The notes below the pieces were generated by a model. It made no database searches. It had not been told where the DNA came from and worked only from the letters and a program-made list of their open reading frames with translations. This document shows positions 1-8,467 of a DNA stretch of 64,000 bases, in pieces. A program made the position numbers and the translations under genes. Origin of the DNA: Bacteroidales bacterium (lineage in GTDB: Bacteria; Bacteroidota; Bacteroidia; Bacteroidales; JAADJA01); contig JAGQVE010000001.1 in assembly GCA_020438105.1 (NCBI GenBank), positions 62,001 to 126,000 of the forward strand. Reading direction: 5' to 3'. Within the stretch, counting starts at the first letter, position 1, and every line of letters starts with the position of its first letter.

Positions 1-985
1 GGTCATAAACCAGTTCGTCGCCTTTTAAATCAGCAAACTCACGGGCTACCTTGTAAAGCTCAAATGCCTGTTTGGGATTGGTTTGATAAAATGAAACCGG
101 TCCGATCTTAAATTTCAATCCCTCCATCTCCTCCATAATATAAGGATTGCCTTTGTAAAGATGAACTTCAAGGTCGGAGATGATATCATTGGTTTTGCCG
201 TTGATCACATACATCAATGAAGTAATGGCGGGGAACTTTTCTGCCAGCATATCCAGAATACCGGAGATAGCTGCCTGGTCGTTGTCACGAACCACCAGGA
301 TCACCATCAGTTGGCCGGTTGTAGTATTACGGATCAACAGATTTCGAAGAAGGCCGGTCCAGTTTTTCACATCGTAATAATCCAGTTTATGTTCGTCGGC
401 ATAAGCTTTTACGGCAAGGCGAATATCGTTGGAAGGATCGGCCTGCAGATAACAATTGTGAATATCCAGCACCCGGTCGTGCATGCCTGGAATATGAAAT
501 CCGAGGCCATTCATATTGAGGCTGTCAAAATCGAGATCACGGCTGAAATCTGTGATCCACCTGCGGTTTAAAAATGTATATTCCAGCTTGTTACGATAAA
601 AGAATATCTCCCTGGATGCAAGGATAGGCCTTACTCCATGCAGTTCAAGTTTACCAATACGTTTTAAACTTTCAAGCACCTGCTTTTCTTTGTAAAAAAG
701 CTGGTGTTTATAATCCATATTTTGCCACTTACATCCCCCGCAAACTCCGAAATGCTCACATCGGGGCTCCACACGTTTATCCGAATATTGATGGATTTTA
801 CCGGCTACTCCCTCAAAATAAGATTTACGTCTTCTGTTTACAAAAATATCCACCACATCGCCGGGCACCACAAAAGGTACAAATACTACCTTATCCTCTA
901 CCCTGCCAACCGATTTCCCTTCAGCACCCGCATCGATGATCTCCACCTTTTCAAGCGTAAACTTTTTGTTTTTCTTCCTCGCCAT
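1..985 (-). CDS. rlmD: 23S rRNA (uracil-5-)-methyltransferase RlmD/RumA-like, C-terminus cut by window edge
   Basis: TrmA/RlmD-family SAM-dependent RNA methyltransferase that makes 5-methyluridine in rRNA or tRNA. Reading the minus strand from the ATG at 985 gives an open frame of about 328 residues to the window edge, so no stop is visible. It starts MARKKNKK, has a TRAM-like beta-barrel domain (residues about 8-60, with GAEGKSVGRVEDKVVFVPF), then the iron-sulfur motif CEHFGVCGGCKW (C-x5-C-x2-C) at about residue 75-86. The N-terminal half of the catalytic region follows, ending around PVSFYQTNP. The SAM-binding and catalytic cysteine region lies outside. RlmD versus RlmCD-type substrate choice cannot be decided here. 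Confidence 0.88.
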   Translation of the reverse strand, partial: MARKKNKKFTLEKVEIIDAGAEGKSVGRVEDKVVFVPFVVPGDVVDIFVNRRRKSYFEGVAGKIHQYSDKRVEPRCEHFGVCGGCKWQNMDYKHQLFYKEKQVLESLKRIGKLELHGVRPILASREIFFYRNKLEYTFLNRRWITDFSRDLDFDSLNMNGLGFHIPGMHDRVLDIHNCYLQADPSNDIRLAVKAYADEHKLDYYDVKNWTGLLRNLLIRNTTTGQLMVILVVRDNDQAAISGILDMLAEKFPAITSLMYVINGKTNDIISDLEVHLYKGNPYIMEEMEGLKFKIGPVSFYQTNPKQAFELYKVAREFADLKGDELVYD

Positions 986-1020
986 ACCAAGTTTTTTTTG
1001 CAAAGGTAAAACTATTGTTA

Positions 1021-1090
1021 GTTCGAAGTGCGAAGTTTGAAACCTGCCTGCCGGGCAGACAGGTTTGAAGTTCGAAGTCCCGGACTACTT
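1021..1090. repeat. Intergenic inverted repeat with flanking short direct repeats
   Basis: Between the divergent rlmD-like gene and the DUF2752 gene. AAACCTG (1040-1046) pairs with CAGGTTT (1060-1066), and inside it CTGCC pairs with GGCAG around one loop base. GTTCGAAGT occurs on both sides (1021-1029 and 1070-1078). Similar CTGCC/GGCAGG fragments recur at about 1117-1137 and near 62750-62790, suggesting a dispersed non-coding repeat. It could also act as a transcription barrier; there is no clear T tract. Confidence 0.45.
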
Positions 1091-1220
1091 TCTCTTAGTC
1101 GTAGTGCACTGAGCCAGTCTGCCGATCCAGGCAGGTAAAGTCAAGGTGTAATCTAGTACACTGCCCCTTTAGCCGAATCGTAGTATTCCTTTGTTCACGA
1201 ATTTGATTTAACTTTAACCC

Positions 1221-1520
1221 ATGCAACAACTCATCAACTGGCTGGAGTCGCACCAACTGCCTTGTTATTACAAGCAATTGCTGGGCATTGAATGCCTGGG
1301 CTGCGGTATGCAAACGGCCTTTATCCTGTTGCTAAAAGGCGAGCTTATCGAAAGCCTCAAAACCTACCCGGCACTTATTCCGGTGATGTTTTTATTTTCA
1401 TTCCTGATCCTTCATATCATTTTTAAATTCAGGAAAGGAGCCGTGGTTTTAAAAATTTCATTTATTTTTACAGTAAGCATCATGGTGCTTAGCTACATTA
1501 TTAAACATTTCATTCTTTGA
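1221..1520 (+). CDS. DUF2752 family small membrane protein
   Basis: A 99-residue protein of unknown role. It carries the family's cysteine motif CLGCGMQTAF near residue 27 and then two hydrophobic segments (about 45-68 and 75-98), so it should sit in the inner membrane. It starts with ATG and lies 7 bases before the CCC-motif protein gene, followed by an RDD protein and the NAD(P)HX repair enzyme, all co-directional. DUF2752 next to CCC-motif and RDD proteins is a recurring Bacteroidota arrangement, but no biochemical function is known to me. Confidence 0.8.
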   Translation: MQQLINWLESHQLPCYYKQLLGIECLGCGMQTAFILLLKGELIESLKTYPALIPVMFLFSFLILHIIFKFRKGAVVLKISFIFTVSIMVLSYIIKHFIL

Positions 1521-1527
1521 TCAATTT

Positions 1528-1881
1528 ATGCAACCTCAAAGCAATCAACCGATCACACAGGAAAATAACCAGCAGATAGCTTTACCCAATTCAACAACGG
1601 TTTTGGTTTTGGGTATCGGATCCATTGTAATGTGCTGGTGCGATGGCATCGTGGGGCTCATCCTTTCAATACTGGCACTGGTACTGGCCAACCGCGACCT
1701 TGTATTGTACCAGGCCAATCCTGGAAAATACACCGAGAAGTCGTATGAAAATACCAAAACCGGCAGAACCATTGCCATTATCGGACTTGTTATTGCCGCG
1801 GTTTTTTTATTTGCGCTGATCATCGGTTTGTTATTTATGGGACTCAATTTTGCGCTGGCACCCTGGGATTTACTTGATTAA
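1528..1881 (+). CDS. CCC-motif membrane protein (DUF4190-like)
   Basis: A 117-residue protein with a hydrophilic Gln/Asn-rich N-terminus (about 1-24) and two hydrophobic segments, about 25-55 containing MCWCDGIVGL and about 85-112. Between them lies a polar stretch with a tyrosine-rich YQANPGKYTEKSYENTKTGR pattern typical of the family. Function unknown. It sits 7 bases after the DUF2752 gene and 21 bases before the RDD gene, implying one transcript. The cysteine pair in the first segment (residues about 36 and 38) is the eponymous motif in reduced form. Confidence 0.75.
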   Translation: MQPQSNQPITQENNQQIALPNSTTVLVLGIGSIVMCWCDGIVGLILSILALVLANRDLVLYQANPGKYTEKSYENTKTGRTIAIIGLVIAAVFLFALIIGLLFMGLNFALAPWDLLD

Positions 1882-1902
1882 TCAATCTTAAAATAAAAAA
1901 CT

Positions 1903-2409
1903 ATGGAAAATTCAACAATTACAAATTCGGAATCCACAATTCAGGTAAAATATGCAGGTTTCTGGTGGCGGTTTTTAGCACATATTATTGATGGCTTTAT
2001 CATTGGTGCCGTGAGTTGGATCGTTTATATCCCGTTTCTGGCAATATTTGGACTTTCAATATACTCCATGTCGGAAGCCGGGATGGAAATTGAGGACAAT
2101 CCTGCTGCTGTGGGTACCTTTATGTTAGGCTATTTCATCATGATCAGCGTGACCGTTGGTTTGCAATGGTTGTATTATGCTATTATGGAATCCTCAAAAG
2201 CTCAGAGTACTTTAGGGAAAATGGCACTGCGAATTAAAGTGACCGACTATAATGGTAACCGCATCTCTTTTGGAAGGGCTTCGGGACGGTACTTCGGAAA
2301 ATATATTTCCAGTTTGATATTATTGATCGGTTATATCATGGCGGGATTTACCGAAAAAAAACAAGCTTTACATGATATAATGGCCGGATGCCTGGTAATT
2401 AAGGAATAG
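1903..2409 (+). CDS. RDD family membrane protein
   Basis: A 168-residue RDD-domain membrane protein. The first conserved block is YAGFWWRFLAHIIDGFII (about residues 15-32), with Arg and Asp of the RDD signature. Helices follow at about 30-55 and 72-95, and the C-terminal block has QSTLGKMALRIKVTD and GRASGRYFGKYIS. The end, KQALHDIMAGCLVI, is the usual terminal motif. Some RDD proteins have been linked to Na+/Li+ antiport; here a role in transport is only inference. It lies 4 bases before the NAD(P)HX repair gene in an apparent operon. Confidence 0.85.
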   Translation: MENSTITNSESTIQVKYAGFWWRFLAHIIDGFIIGAVSWIVYIPFLAIFGLSIYSMSEAGMEIEDNPAAVGTFMLGYFIMISVTVGLQWLYYAIMESSKAQSTLGKMALRIKVTDYNGNRISFGRASGRYFGKYISSLILLIGYIMAGFTEKKQALHDIMAGCLVIKE

Positions 2410-2413
2410 CTTT

Positions 2414-3946
2414 ATGAAAATCCTCCCCATCGATAAAATCCGCGAAGCTGATGCTTACACCATCAAACATGAGCCCATTGCCGACATCGACCTGATGGAA
2501 AGAGCCGCAAGGGAGCTATGTGATTGGGTAAGCGCAAATATCTTAAAGGAACATCCGATCCTGATTTATTGCGGATTGGGAAACAACGGAGGGGATGGAT
2601 TTGCCCTTGGCAGAATGTTGGCCGAATTAGGTTATAGTATTGAGATCAGGGCGCTTAGGTATAGCGAAAAAATGTCGCCCAGTTGTGCTATCAACTACGA
2701 AAGGGCAAAAAAAATCAAAAAAATCAGAATCACTGAAATCGGGCCGGATGATAAACTCCCTGAAATCCCACAGACTTTTGTAGTTGTAGATGCCATTTTC
2801 GGTTCGGGGCTTACCCGGCCGATTAAAGGATTTATGGCTAATATCGTAAGGCAAATCAACAACAGTGAAAACATCGTTGTAGCCATTGACGCACCATCCG
2901 GCTTTTTTTGTGACCAGAGTAATTCTGTAAATGATGGAGAGATCATCCAGGCCGATTATACACTCACTTTCCAGTTTCCAAAATTTGGTTTTCTTTTTCC
3001 TGAAAACGACCGCTATGTGGGTCATTGGGAGGTTTTGTTCATTGGACTGCATCCCGATTTTATCAGGCAGGTGGAAATAAAAGATCATTATTTGCTTACA
3101 GCCGATTGCAGGCCACTTATCAAAACAAGGAATAAATTTTCGCACAAGGGAACCTACGGGCATGGATTATTGATTGCAGGCGGATATGGTAAAATGGGCG
3201 CCGCCGTGCTCGCTGCCAAAGCTGGTTTAAAAGCCGGTGCCGGACTGATCACTGCACATATCCCGTCTTCAGGAAATGTGATCATGCAAACCGCCGTGCC
3301 AATGGCCATGGTCAGCATGGATGAAGATGAGTTCTATTTCTCAAAACATCCTGATCTGTCGGCTTATAATGCCATTGCGGTGGGACCCGGTTTGGGGACT
3401 GATAAAAAATCACAAGGCGCTTTGAAGCTACTTATCCAGAACACAAAACTCCCAATGGTTTTTGATGCGGATGCCATCAATATCCTGGGAGAAAATAAAA
3501 CCTGGATCCCTTTTGTTCCTAAAAACAGCATTTTCACACCCCATCCCAAAGAGTTTGAAAGGCTGGTTGGTAAAAGCTCCAACGATTTTGACCGAAATGA
3601 AAAGCAAAAGGAGTTTGCTCGAAAACATGGTGTTTACGTAATTCTAAAAGGTGCCCATACCTCAATTGCCTGCCCCGACGGAACCTGCTATTTTAACTCC
3701 ACCGGTAATCCCGGAATGGCCACCGGAGGCAGCGGCGATGTATTGACCGGTATGCTGCTCGGTATTTTGGCACAGGGATACCATCCCAAAGAAGCATGTA
3801 TCCTGGGTGTTTTCCTCCACGGAATGGCGGGTGATTATGCTGCCAGTAAATGGGGATATGAGGCATTAACTGCCGATAATATTACTGACATGATTGGAAA
3901 AGCTTTTCAAAAGCTGACCCATCAGAAAAAAGGTGAAAATCCTTAA
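2414..3946 (+). CDS. nnr: Bifunctional NAD(P)H-hydrate epimerase / ADP-dependent NAD(P)H-hydrate dehydratase
   Basis: Repairs NAD(P)H damaged by hydration: the N-terminal domain epimerises R-NAD(P)HX and the C-terminal domain dehydrates S-NAD(P)HX using ADP. The 510 residues match the usual fused YjeF-N plus carbohydrate-kinase-like length. The epimerase part (about 1-215) shows CGLGNNGGDGFALGRML and VVVDAIFGSGLTRPI. The dehydratase part (about 225-500) shows GTYGHGLLIAGGYGKMGAA, AVGPGLG, TPHPKEFERL, LKGAHTSIA and GNPGMATGGSGDVLTGML with the catalytic Asp. It is the last gene of the cluster that begins with DUF2752, and its 3' end faces the convergent topoisomerase gene. Confidence 0.95.
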   Translation: MKILPIDKIREADAYTIKHEPIADIDLMERAARELCDWVSANILKEHPILIYCGLGNNGGDGFALGRMLAELGYSIEIRALRYSEKMSPSCAINYERAKKIKKIRITEIGPDDKLPEIPQTFVVVDAIFGSGLTRPIKGFMANIVRQINNSENIVVAIDAPSGFFCDQSNSVNDGEIIQADYTLTFQFPKFGFLFPENDRYVGHWEVLFIGLHPDFIRQVEIKDHYLLTADCRPLIKTRNKFSHKGTYGHGLLIAGGYGKMGAAVLAAKAGLKAGAGLITAHIPSSGNVIMQTAVPMAMVSMDEDEFYFSKHPDLSAYNAIAVGPGLGTDKKSQGALKLLIQNTKLPMVFDADAINILGENKTWIPFVPKNSIFTPHPKEFERLVGKSSNDFDRNEKQKEFARKHGVYVILKGAHTSIACPDGTCYFNSTGNPGMATGGSGDVLTGMLLGILAQGYHPKEACILGVFLHGMAGDYAASKWGYEALTADNITDMIGKAFQKLTHQKKGENP

Positions 3947-3954
3947 TATCGGGT

Positions 3955-5814
3955 TTAAGCTACTTTCGCCTCTTCCACCATATCTTCTTCAATACGCAGA
4001 TTGTCGATGATGAAAGTTTGACGCTCGGGTGTGTTTTTGCCCATGTAAAAACTCATGATGTCTTTGAGTGACGAATCACGTTGCAAAAGCACGGGATCAA
4101 GGCGGATGTTGGGCCCGATGAAATGTTTGAATTCATCCGGTGAAATTTCACCCAGTCCTTTAAAACGGGTGATCTCCGGCCTGCCCTTCAGCTTATCAAT
4201 GGCCGTTACTTTTTCTTCATCATTGTAGCAATAAATGGTTTCACGCTTATCGCGAACCCTGAACAGGGGCGTTTGCAAAATATACAGGTGACCGGCTTTT
4301 ACAAGATCCGGGTAAAACTGCAGGAAGAAAGTAATGAGCAATAAACGGATGTGCATACCGTCAACGTCGGCATCGGTGGCGATCACGATGTTGTTGTAGC
4401 GAAGGTTATCGAGCTCCTCATCGATATTAAGCGCCGACTGCAACAGGTTAAATTCCTCGTTTTGATAAACGATCTTTTTACTTAAACCAAAACAATTGAG
4501 GGGTTTTCCCTTCAAACTAAAAACAGCCTGGGTGCTCACATCTCTCGATTTGGTGATGGAACCGCTGGCCGAATCACCCTCGGTAATAAAAAGGGTGGTA
4601 TCAAGGCGCTGCTCATGATTGGTATTGTAATGCACCTTGCAATCACGCAGTTTTTTATTGTGCAAACTCGCTTTCTTCACACTTTCGCGGGCCAGCTTTT
4701 TAATTCCGGCCAGTTCCTTCCGCTCTTTTTCCGACTGAAGGATCTTGCGGTACATTGCTTCTGCTGCATCCTGGTTACGGTGCAGGTAATTGTCGAGGTT
4801 GCGCTTTACAATATCCGAAATATAATTGCGAATGGTTTGTCCGTCGGGTTCCATGTACTGGCTGCCCAGCTTGGTTTTTGTTTGGGATTCAAAAACAGGC
4901 TCGGTTACCTTAAGGCTAATGGCAGCCACAATGGATTGACGAATATCGTTGGTATCAAAATCCTTGTTGTAAAACTCACGGATGGTTTTAACAATGGCCT
5001 CCTTAAAAGCTGCCTGGTGGGTTCCACCCTGTGTGGTATGCTGACCGTTGACAAATGAGTAATACTCTTCGCCGTATTGTTTGGTGGAGTGTGTAAACGC
5101 AAATTCAAGGTCACCCTCCTCGATGTGGATGATGGGGTACAAAACCGGTCCGTTTCCGTTGATATTGCGGTCGAGCAGGTCGAGCAAACCATTTTTGGCA
5201 TAAAAACGCTCGCCATTGTATTTGATGGTTAAGCCTTTGTTGAGGAAAACATAATTCCACAACAGCTTCTCCACATATTCGTTGATGAAATGATAATTCC
5301 CGAAAACCTCTTTATCGGGTTCAAAGATCACGAGGGTTCCAGACTTATCTTCTTTTGCCTCCAGGTCCTCTTCACGGATCAGTTTTCCCTGCGAAAACTC
5401 AACGACCTTAGTTTGTCCGTCGCGAAATGATTGGGTGAGGAAATAACTCGAGAGGGCATTTACCGCTTTTGAACCAACGCCATTCAATCCCACAGCTTTT
5501 TTAAACACTTTGGAATCGTATTTGGCGCCGGTATTGATTTTTGAAACACAGTCGAGCACCTTGCCCAACGGAATTCCACGTCCGTAATCGCGTATGGTGA
5601 CCCGCCTTTCCTCTATGGCAACTTCAATGTTGCGGCCATTGCCCATCACAAACTCATCAATAGCATTATCAATGATCTCTTTGATCAAAACATAAATACC
5701 GTCATCCTGCGAAGCGCCGTCGCCCAGCTTGCCAATGTACATCCCCGGACGAAGCCGGATGTGTTCGCGCCACTCCAACGAGCGTATGTTATCTTCCGTG
5801 TAATTTTCAGCCAT
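3955..5814 (-). CDS. parE: DNA topoisomerase IV subunit B (type IIA, GyrB/ParE family)
   Basis: ATPase and Toprim subunit of a type IIA topoisomerase that decatenates replicated chromosomes. The 619 residues are the expected size for ParE, shorter than most GyrB. Visible motifs in order: MYIGKLGDG, the ATP-binding [19 protein letters not shown] and [11 protein letters not shown] in the GHKL domain, QTKTKLGS (switch lysine), then Toprim EGDSASGS and [14 protein letters not shown] with the metal-binding acidic residues. The start ATG at 5814 has a promoter-like box on its 5' side (CAAAAATA at 5835-5842, the reverse of TATTTTTG). The subunit A partner gene is not in the window. Confidence 0.94.
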   Translation of the reverse strand: MAENYTEDNIRSLEWREHIRLRPGMYIGKLGDGASQDDGIYVLIKEIIDNAIDEFVMGNGRNIEVAIEERRVTIRDYGRGIPLGKVLDCVSKINTGAKYDSKVFKKAVGLNGVGSKAVNALSSYFLTQSFRDGQTKVVEFSQGKLIREEDLEAKEDKSGTLVIFEPDKEVFGNYHFINEYVEKLLWNYVFLNKGLTIKYNGERFYAKNGLLDLLDRNINGNGPVLYPIIHIEEGDLEFAFTHSTKQYGEEYYSFVNGQHTTQGGTHQAAFKEAIVKTIREFYNKDFDTNDIRQSIVAAISLKVTEPVFESQTKTKLGSQYMEPDGQTIRNYISDIVKRNLDNYLHRNQDAAEAMYRKILQSEKERKELAGIKKLARESVKKASLHNKKLRDCKVHYNTNHEQRLDTTLFITEGDSASGSITKSRDVSTQAVFSLKGKPLNCFGLSKKIVYQNEEFNLLQSALNIDEELDNLRYNNIVIATDADVDGMHIRLLLITFFLQFYPDLVKAGHLYILQTPLFRVRDKRETIYCYNDEEKVTAIDKLKGRPEITRFKGLGEISPDEFKHFIGPNIRLDPVLLQRDSSLKDIMSFYMGKNTPERQTFIIDNLRIEEDMVEEAKVA

Positions 5815-6089
5815 TTCTAAATCCCCATTTCGGGCAAAAATAATTAAACAAACCTTTGCTGCTAAAGGCTTTCAGGAAAAGTTATTAAATAAAATTGTTC
5901 ATATCTGTTAGCAAGTAGCAAAGCTGTTAGGGTAACTTTTTTTGGCGGGGATTATTATTTACTTTCAGTCATATCGGATTTGCACTCCAAATTTTAAATG
6001 TAATTTTTTATTGTTGTTCGTATTAAGGCTGATAAACACAAGTCTGCCATGCGCGATCCTGCGCTAAGACTTGCGCTTAGGTGGTAGGC

Positions 6090-7568
6090 TCAATCCAACT
6101 TACCGGTAATCTTAATCAAAACCATATCTTTGAAGGTATCAACAGTTTCATACGAAAATCTTTCTTTATACCAGGGAGACCTTTTACTACATAATACCAT
6201 TTCACCCGTTTCGAATTCATCACGGGGAGTTTTAAAATAAATATCCCGGTTCCCCACGTTTTGCGCAACTTCCGTATAAAACATCACACATAAATTACGG
6301 TCCCACGGAACAACTGAATACGATAGCCCCGGATCCATCTTTTTCATGTACTCCCCAAATTGTTCTTCGGTCCAGCCTTTCTCAGGGTAAGCAACCTTCG
6401 AAACAATATCCCTGTAAGGAATAAAGTAAATGATTAACACCAATGAAGCCGTGATAAGCCAACTGACTACCTTAGGCTCTTTTTTGGTCATTCTTTTTAT
6501 CCTTTCAAATAACCAGTTTATACCGAGTGCAACATGTAAAGCAAGCAGCGGGAAAATACTGGCGTGATACCATTCGCATTTGGTGGAAGAAAAAGAAATG
6601 ATGGCGAGTATGGATATGCTGCAAAAAAGAAGATACAAGCCAAACCTGCGGTATTTTTTACCGGATTTGGTAAAAAGGATCGCAACAGAAAATGGTATTA
6701 AAAAGAGCCAAGGGATAAAATCATGCTTATAGAGCAGGTTGATATAATAATACCAGGGATGATTATGTCCGTGATTTTCGCCGGTGAGCCTGCCACCAAA
6801 ATCCTGGAACCAAACATCCTGTAAAAAGCCCGGCGTTTTCCATGCTCGATAAAGATAAAATGAGCTGATCAAAACCAGGAACAAGGCCATTGCACCCCAT
6901 GTTTGCCAATTTTTTACCAGCTTAATAAGTTTCTTTTCATAGAGGGCAAACAGAAGCATTGCTGGTAAAGGGAACAAACCAGCGGCACTTTTAGTAAGAA
7001 CGGCGGCAGCCATAAAAAGGGCTACCAGCCAGATATATCTATTTTGCTTTTCGGTTTGTGTAAGCGTTTTGTAGAAATAAACAAAAACCAGTAAAATCCA
7101 GAAAGCCAGCACTGCGTCGTGATCACCGGTACGGGCAATGTGATGGGTTATAAAACCGGATGACGTAACCAGTACAAGTGAAGCCAGAATGCCGATGGTT
7201 GGATTTTGAAATTGTTTCCATGAAAAATAAACCAGGAAAAACAGCATCAACAGCACAGAGATTGCTACGGGAAGTCGCAGTGCAAGTTCATTGTATCCCA
7301 GAGTTTTAAAGGATAAGGCTTGTAGGATCGTAATCAAAGGGGGTTTCGTATTGGGATGGTCCCAGTTTTCAAAAAACTGATTAAAATTAACCAGGTACTC
7401 ATTATAATAGGCCAGATTATAGGCCCGAAGTGCATAAAATCCCTCATCCCACATACCCAGGGCATCGGTGCTCAGATGCAGAAAAACAGGGAAATAAACA
7501 GCAATTAAAAAAACGATGAAAGGAATGAATTTGTTAAATATGAAGTCTTTATGCCATAAGTTTTTCAT
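6090..7568 (-). CDS. Glycosyltransferase family 39 / ArnT-like membrane glycosyltransferase
   Basis: A 492-residue polytopic membrane protein of the GT-C fold (PMT/ArnT/GT39 type), which transfers a sugar from a polyprenyl-phosphate donor on the outer face of the inner membrane. The acidic motif sits in the first periplasmic loop, LGMWDEGFYALRAYNLAY (about residues 36-53), where Asp/Glu is catalytic in the family. Another feature is HPNTKPPL (about 70-77), resembling the family's H-x-x-KPPL. About ten hydrophobic helices follow, then a soluble C-terminal tail. It stands alone between intergenic regions. The acceptor, lipid A, protein or polysaccharide, cannot be told. Confidence 0.85.
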   Translation of the reverse strand: MKNLWHKDFIFNKFIPFIVFLIAVYFPVFLHLSTDALGMWDEGFYALRAYNLAYYNEYLVNFNQFFENWDHPNTKPPLITILQALSFKTLGYNELALRLPVAISVLLMLFFLVYFSWKQFQNPTIGILASLVLVTSSGFITHHIARTGDHDAVLAFWILLVFVYFYKTLTQTEKQNRYIWLVALFMAAAVLTKSAAGLFPLPAMLLFALYEKKLIKLVKNWQTWGAMALFLVLISSFYLYRAWKTPGFLQDVWFQDFGGRLTGENHGHNHPWYYYINLLYKHDFIPWLFLIPFSVAILFTKSGKKYRRFGLYLLFCSISILAIISFSSTKCEWYHASIFPLLALHVALGINWLFERIKRMTKKEPKVVSWLITASLVLIIYFIPYRDIVSKVAYPEKGWTEEQFGEYMKKMDPGLSYSVVPWDRNLCVMFYTEVAQNVGNRDIYFKTPRDEFETGEMVLCSKRSPWYKERFSYETVDTFKDMVLIKITGKLD

Positions 7569-7665
7569 GACCCGGTGCTTAGAACCACAAAGATATTGTA
7601 ATTAATTTTTTATGCAGAGAAATATATTGGAATGTAAAATTGTCGATTGTTTTTCGAACCTTAAA

Positions 7666-7800
7666 CTCAGAACCCTGAACCCTGAACCCTGAACCCAAAA
7701 CTCAGAACTCAGAACTCAGAACCCAGAACCCCCGTCCGAATCCGCCAACCGGCGGAGGCGGGCAGAACCCAGAACCCACCAGAAGGTGGGCAAGCCCTGA
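7666..7800. repeat. Heptameric low-complexity repeat tract
   Basis: Between the GT39 gene and the lolA-like gene. Seven-base units repeat imperfectly: CCTGAAC about three times (7673-7695), then ACTCAGA about three times (7700-7720), then AGAACCC variants. An embedded inverted repeat, CCGCC-aacc-GGCGG, lies at about 7743-7756. No start codon or protein frame fits it. Tracts like this (cagaacccagaaccc) are a common kind of intergenic filler in Bacteroidota. Confidence 0.6.
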
Positions 7801-7806
7801 ACGATC

Positions 7807-8457
7807 TTACCTCATATCAATTACATCCGCATCAGGGAATTCGGCTTTATTGAAGGTGAAAGTTGATTCGGGCATCTCCACATTGGGAATGAATTTGCGA
7901 ATAACATAGGAATAGGTGCTTCCGTTTTTATCGAAAATGGTGGCTTCCAGTAGCTGATCTTTTTCCTTGTCGATGATCAAACGAACCTTGTAATATGATT
8001 TCCCTTCGATGGGTGTGAGATCAATGATATAGGCAGTGGTGCCGTATGTGAATTCCTCTTTAATAAATTTTGAACGGTATTCCTCATTATAACTCGAAAG
8101 GAGCTTATTGGGCGAAATAGATTCTTCCGAATCTTCAAGTGAATTGATCTGCACCTCTTCGGCATCTGCAATGTAGGTCCACAGGGTTTTCCCATCTGAA
8201 ATAACCGTTTGTCCTGCAATATTGAGGCGGTATTTATCGCCCTCAACGATCAGTGTTCCTTCGGTTTGTTCATCGATACCGGCATCGGTGTTTTCCATTT
8301 TGTAAACAAACTCCACCTCAATGGTTTTATAGGACTCGGTGCGGGTGGTCAGTTTATCTAAAATCTCATTCGACTTTTTGTCTCCCTTGTCGTTATCCTG
8401 CGCTGTCACTTGCAAGCCGATCATTGTGATCAGGGCTAAAAACAATATCTTTTTCAT
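7807..8457 (-). CDS. lolA: LolA-like outer-membrane lipoprotein carrier protein
   Basis: A 216-residue secreted periplasmic protein of the LolA/LolB fold, which shuttles lipoproteins from the inner to the outer membrane. The signal peptide MKKILFLALITMIGLQVTAQ has a likely cut after the Ala-Gln region. The mature part begins with a charged linker, then the typical order ILDKLTTRTESYKTIEVEF, GTLIVEGDKYRL, ISDGKTLWTYIADAEEVQI and a C-terminal strand region with VRLIIDKEKDQL. The gene is 10 bases downstream of ftsK on the same strand, the usual Bacteroidota pairing of FtsK with an LolA homolog. Confidence 0.88.
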   Translation of the reverse strand: MKKILFLALITMIGLQVTAQDNDKGDKKSNEILDKLTTRTESYKTIEVEFVYKMENTDAGIDEQTEGTLIVEGDKYRLNIAGQTVISDGKTLWTYIADAEEVQINSLEDSEESISPNKLLSSYNEEYRSKFIKEEFTYGTTAYIIDLTPIEGKSYYKVRLIIDKEKDQLLEATIFDKNGSTYSYVIRKFIPNVEMPESTFTFNKAEFPDADVIDMR

Positions 8458-8467
8458 TTATGTCTGA

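Noticed and set aside
704..1009. Plus-strand frame over the rlmD-like gene
   Set aside because: It is antisense to the well-conserved minus-strand methyltransferase frame with its iron-sulfur motif and has no family features.
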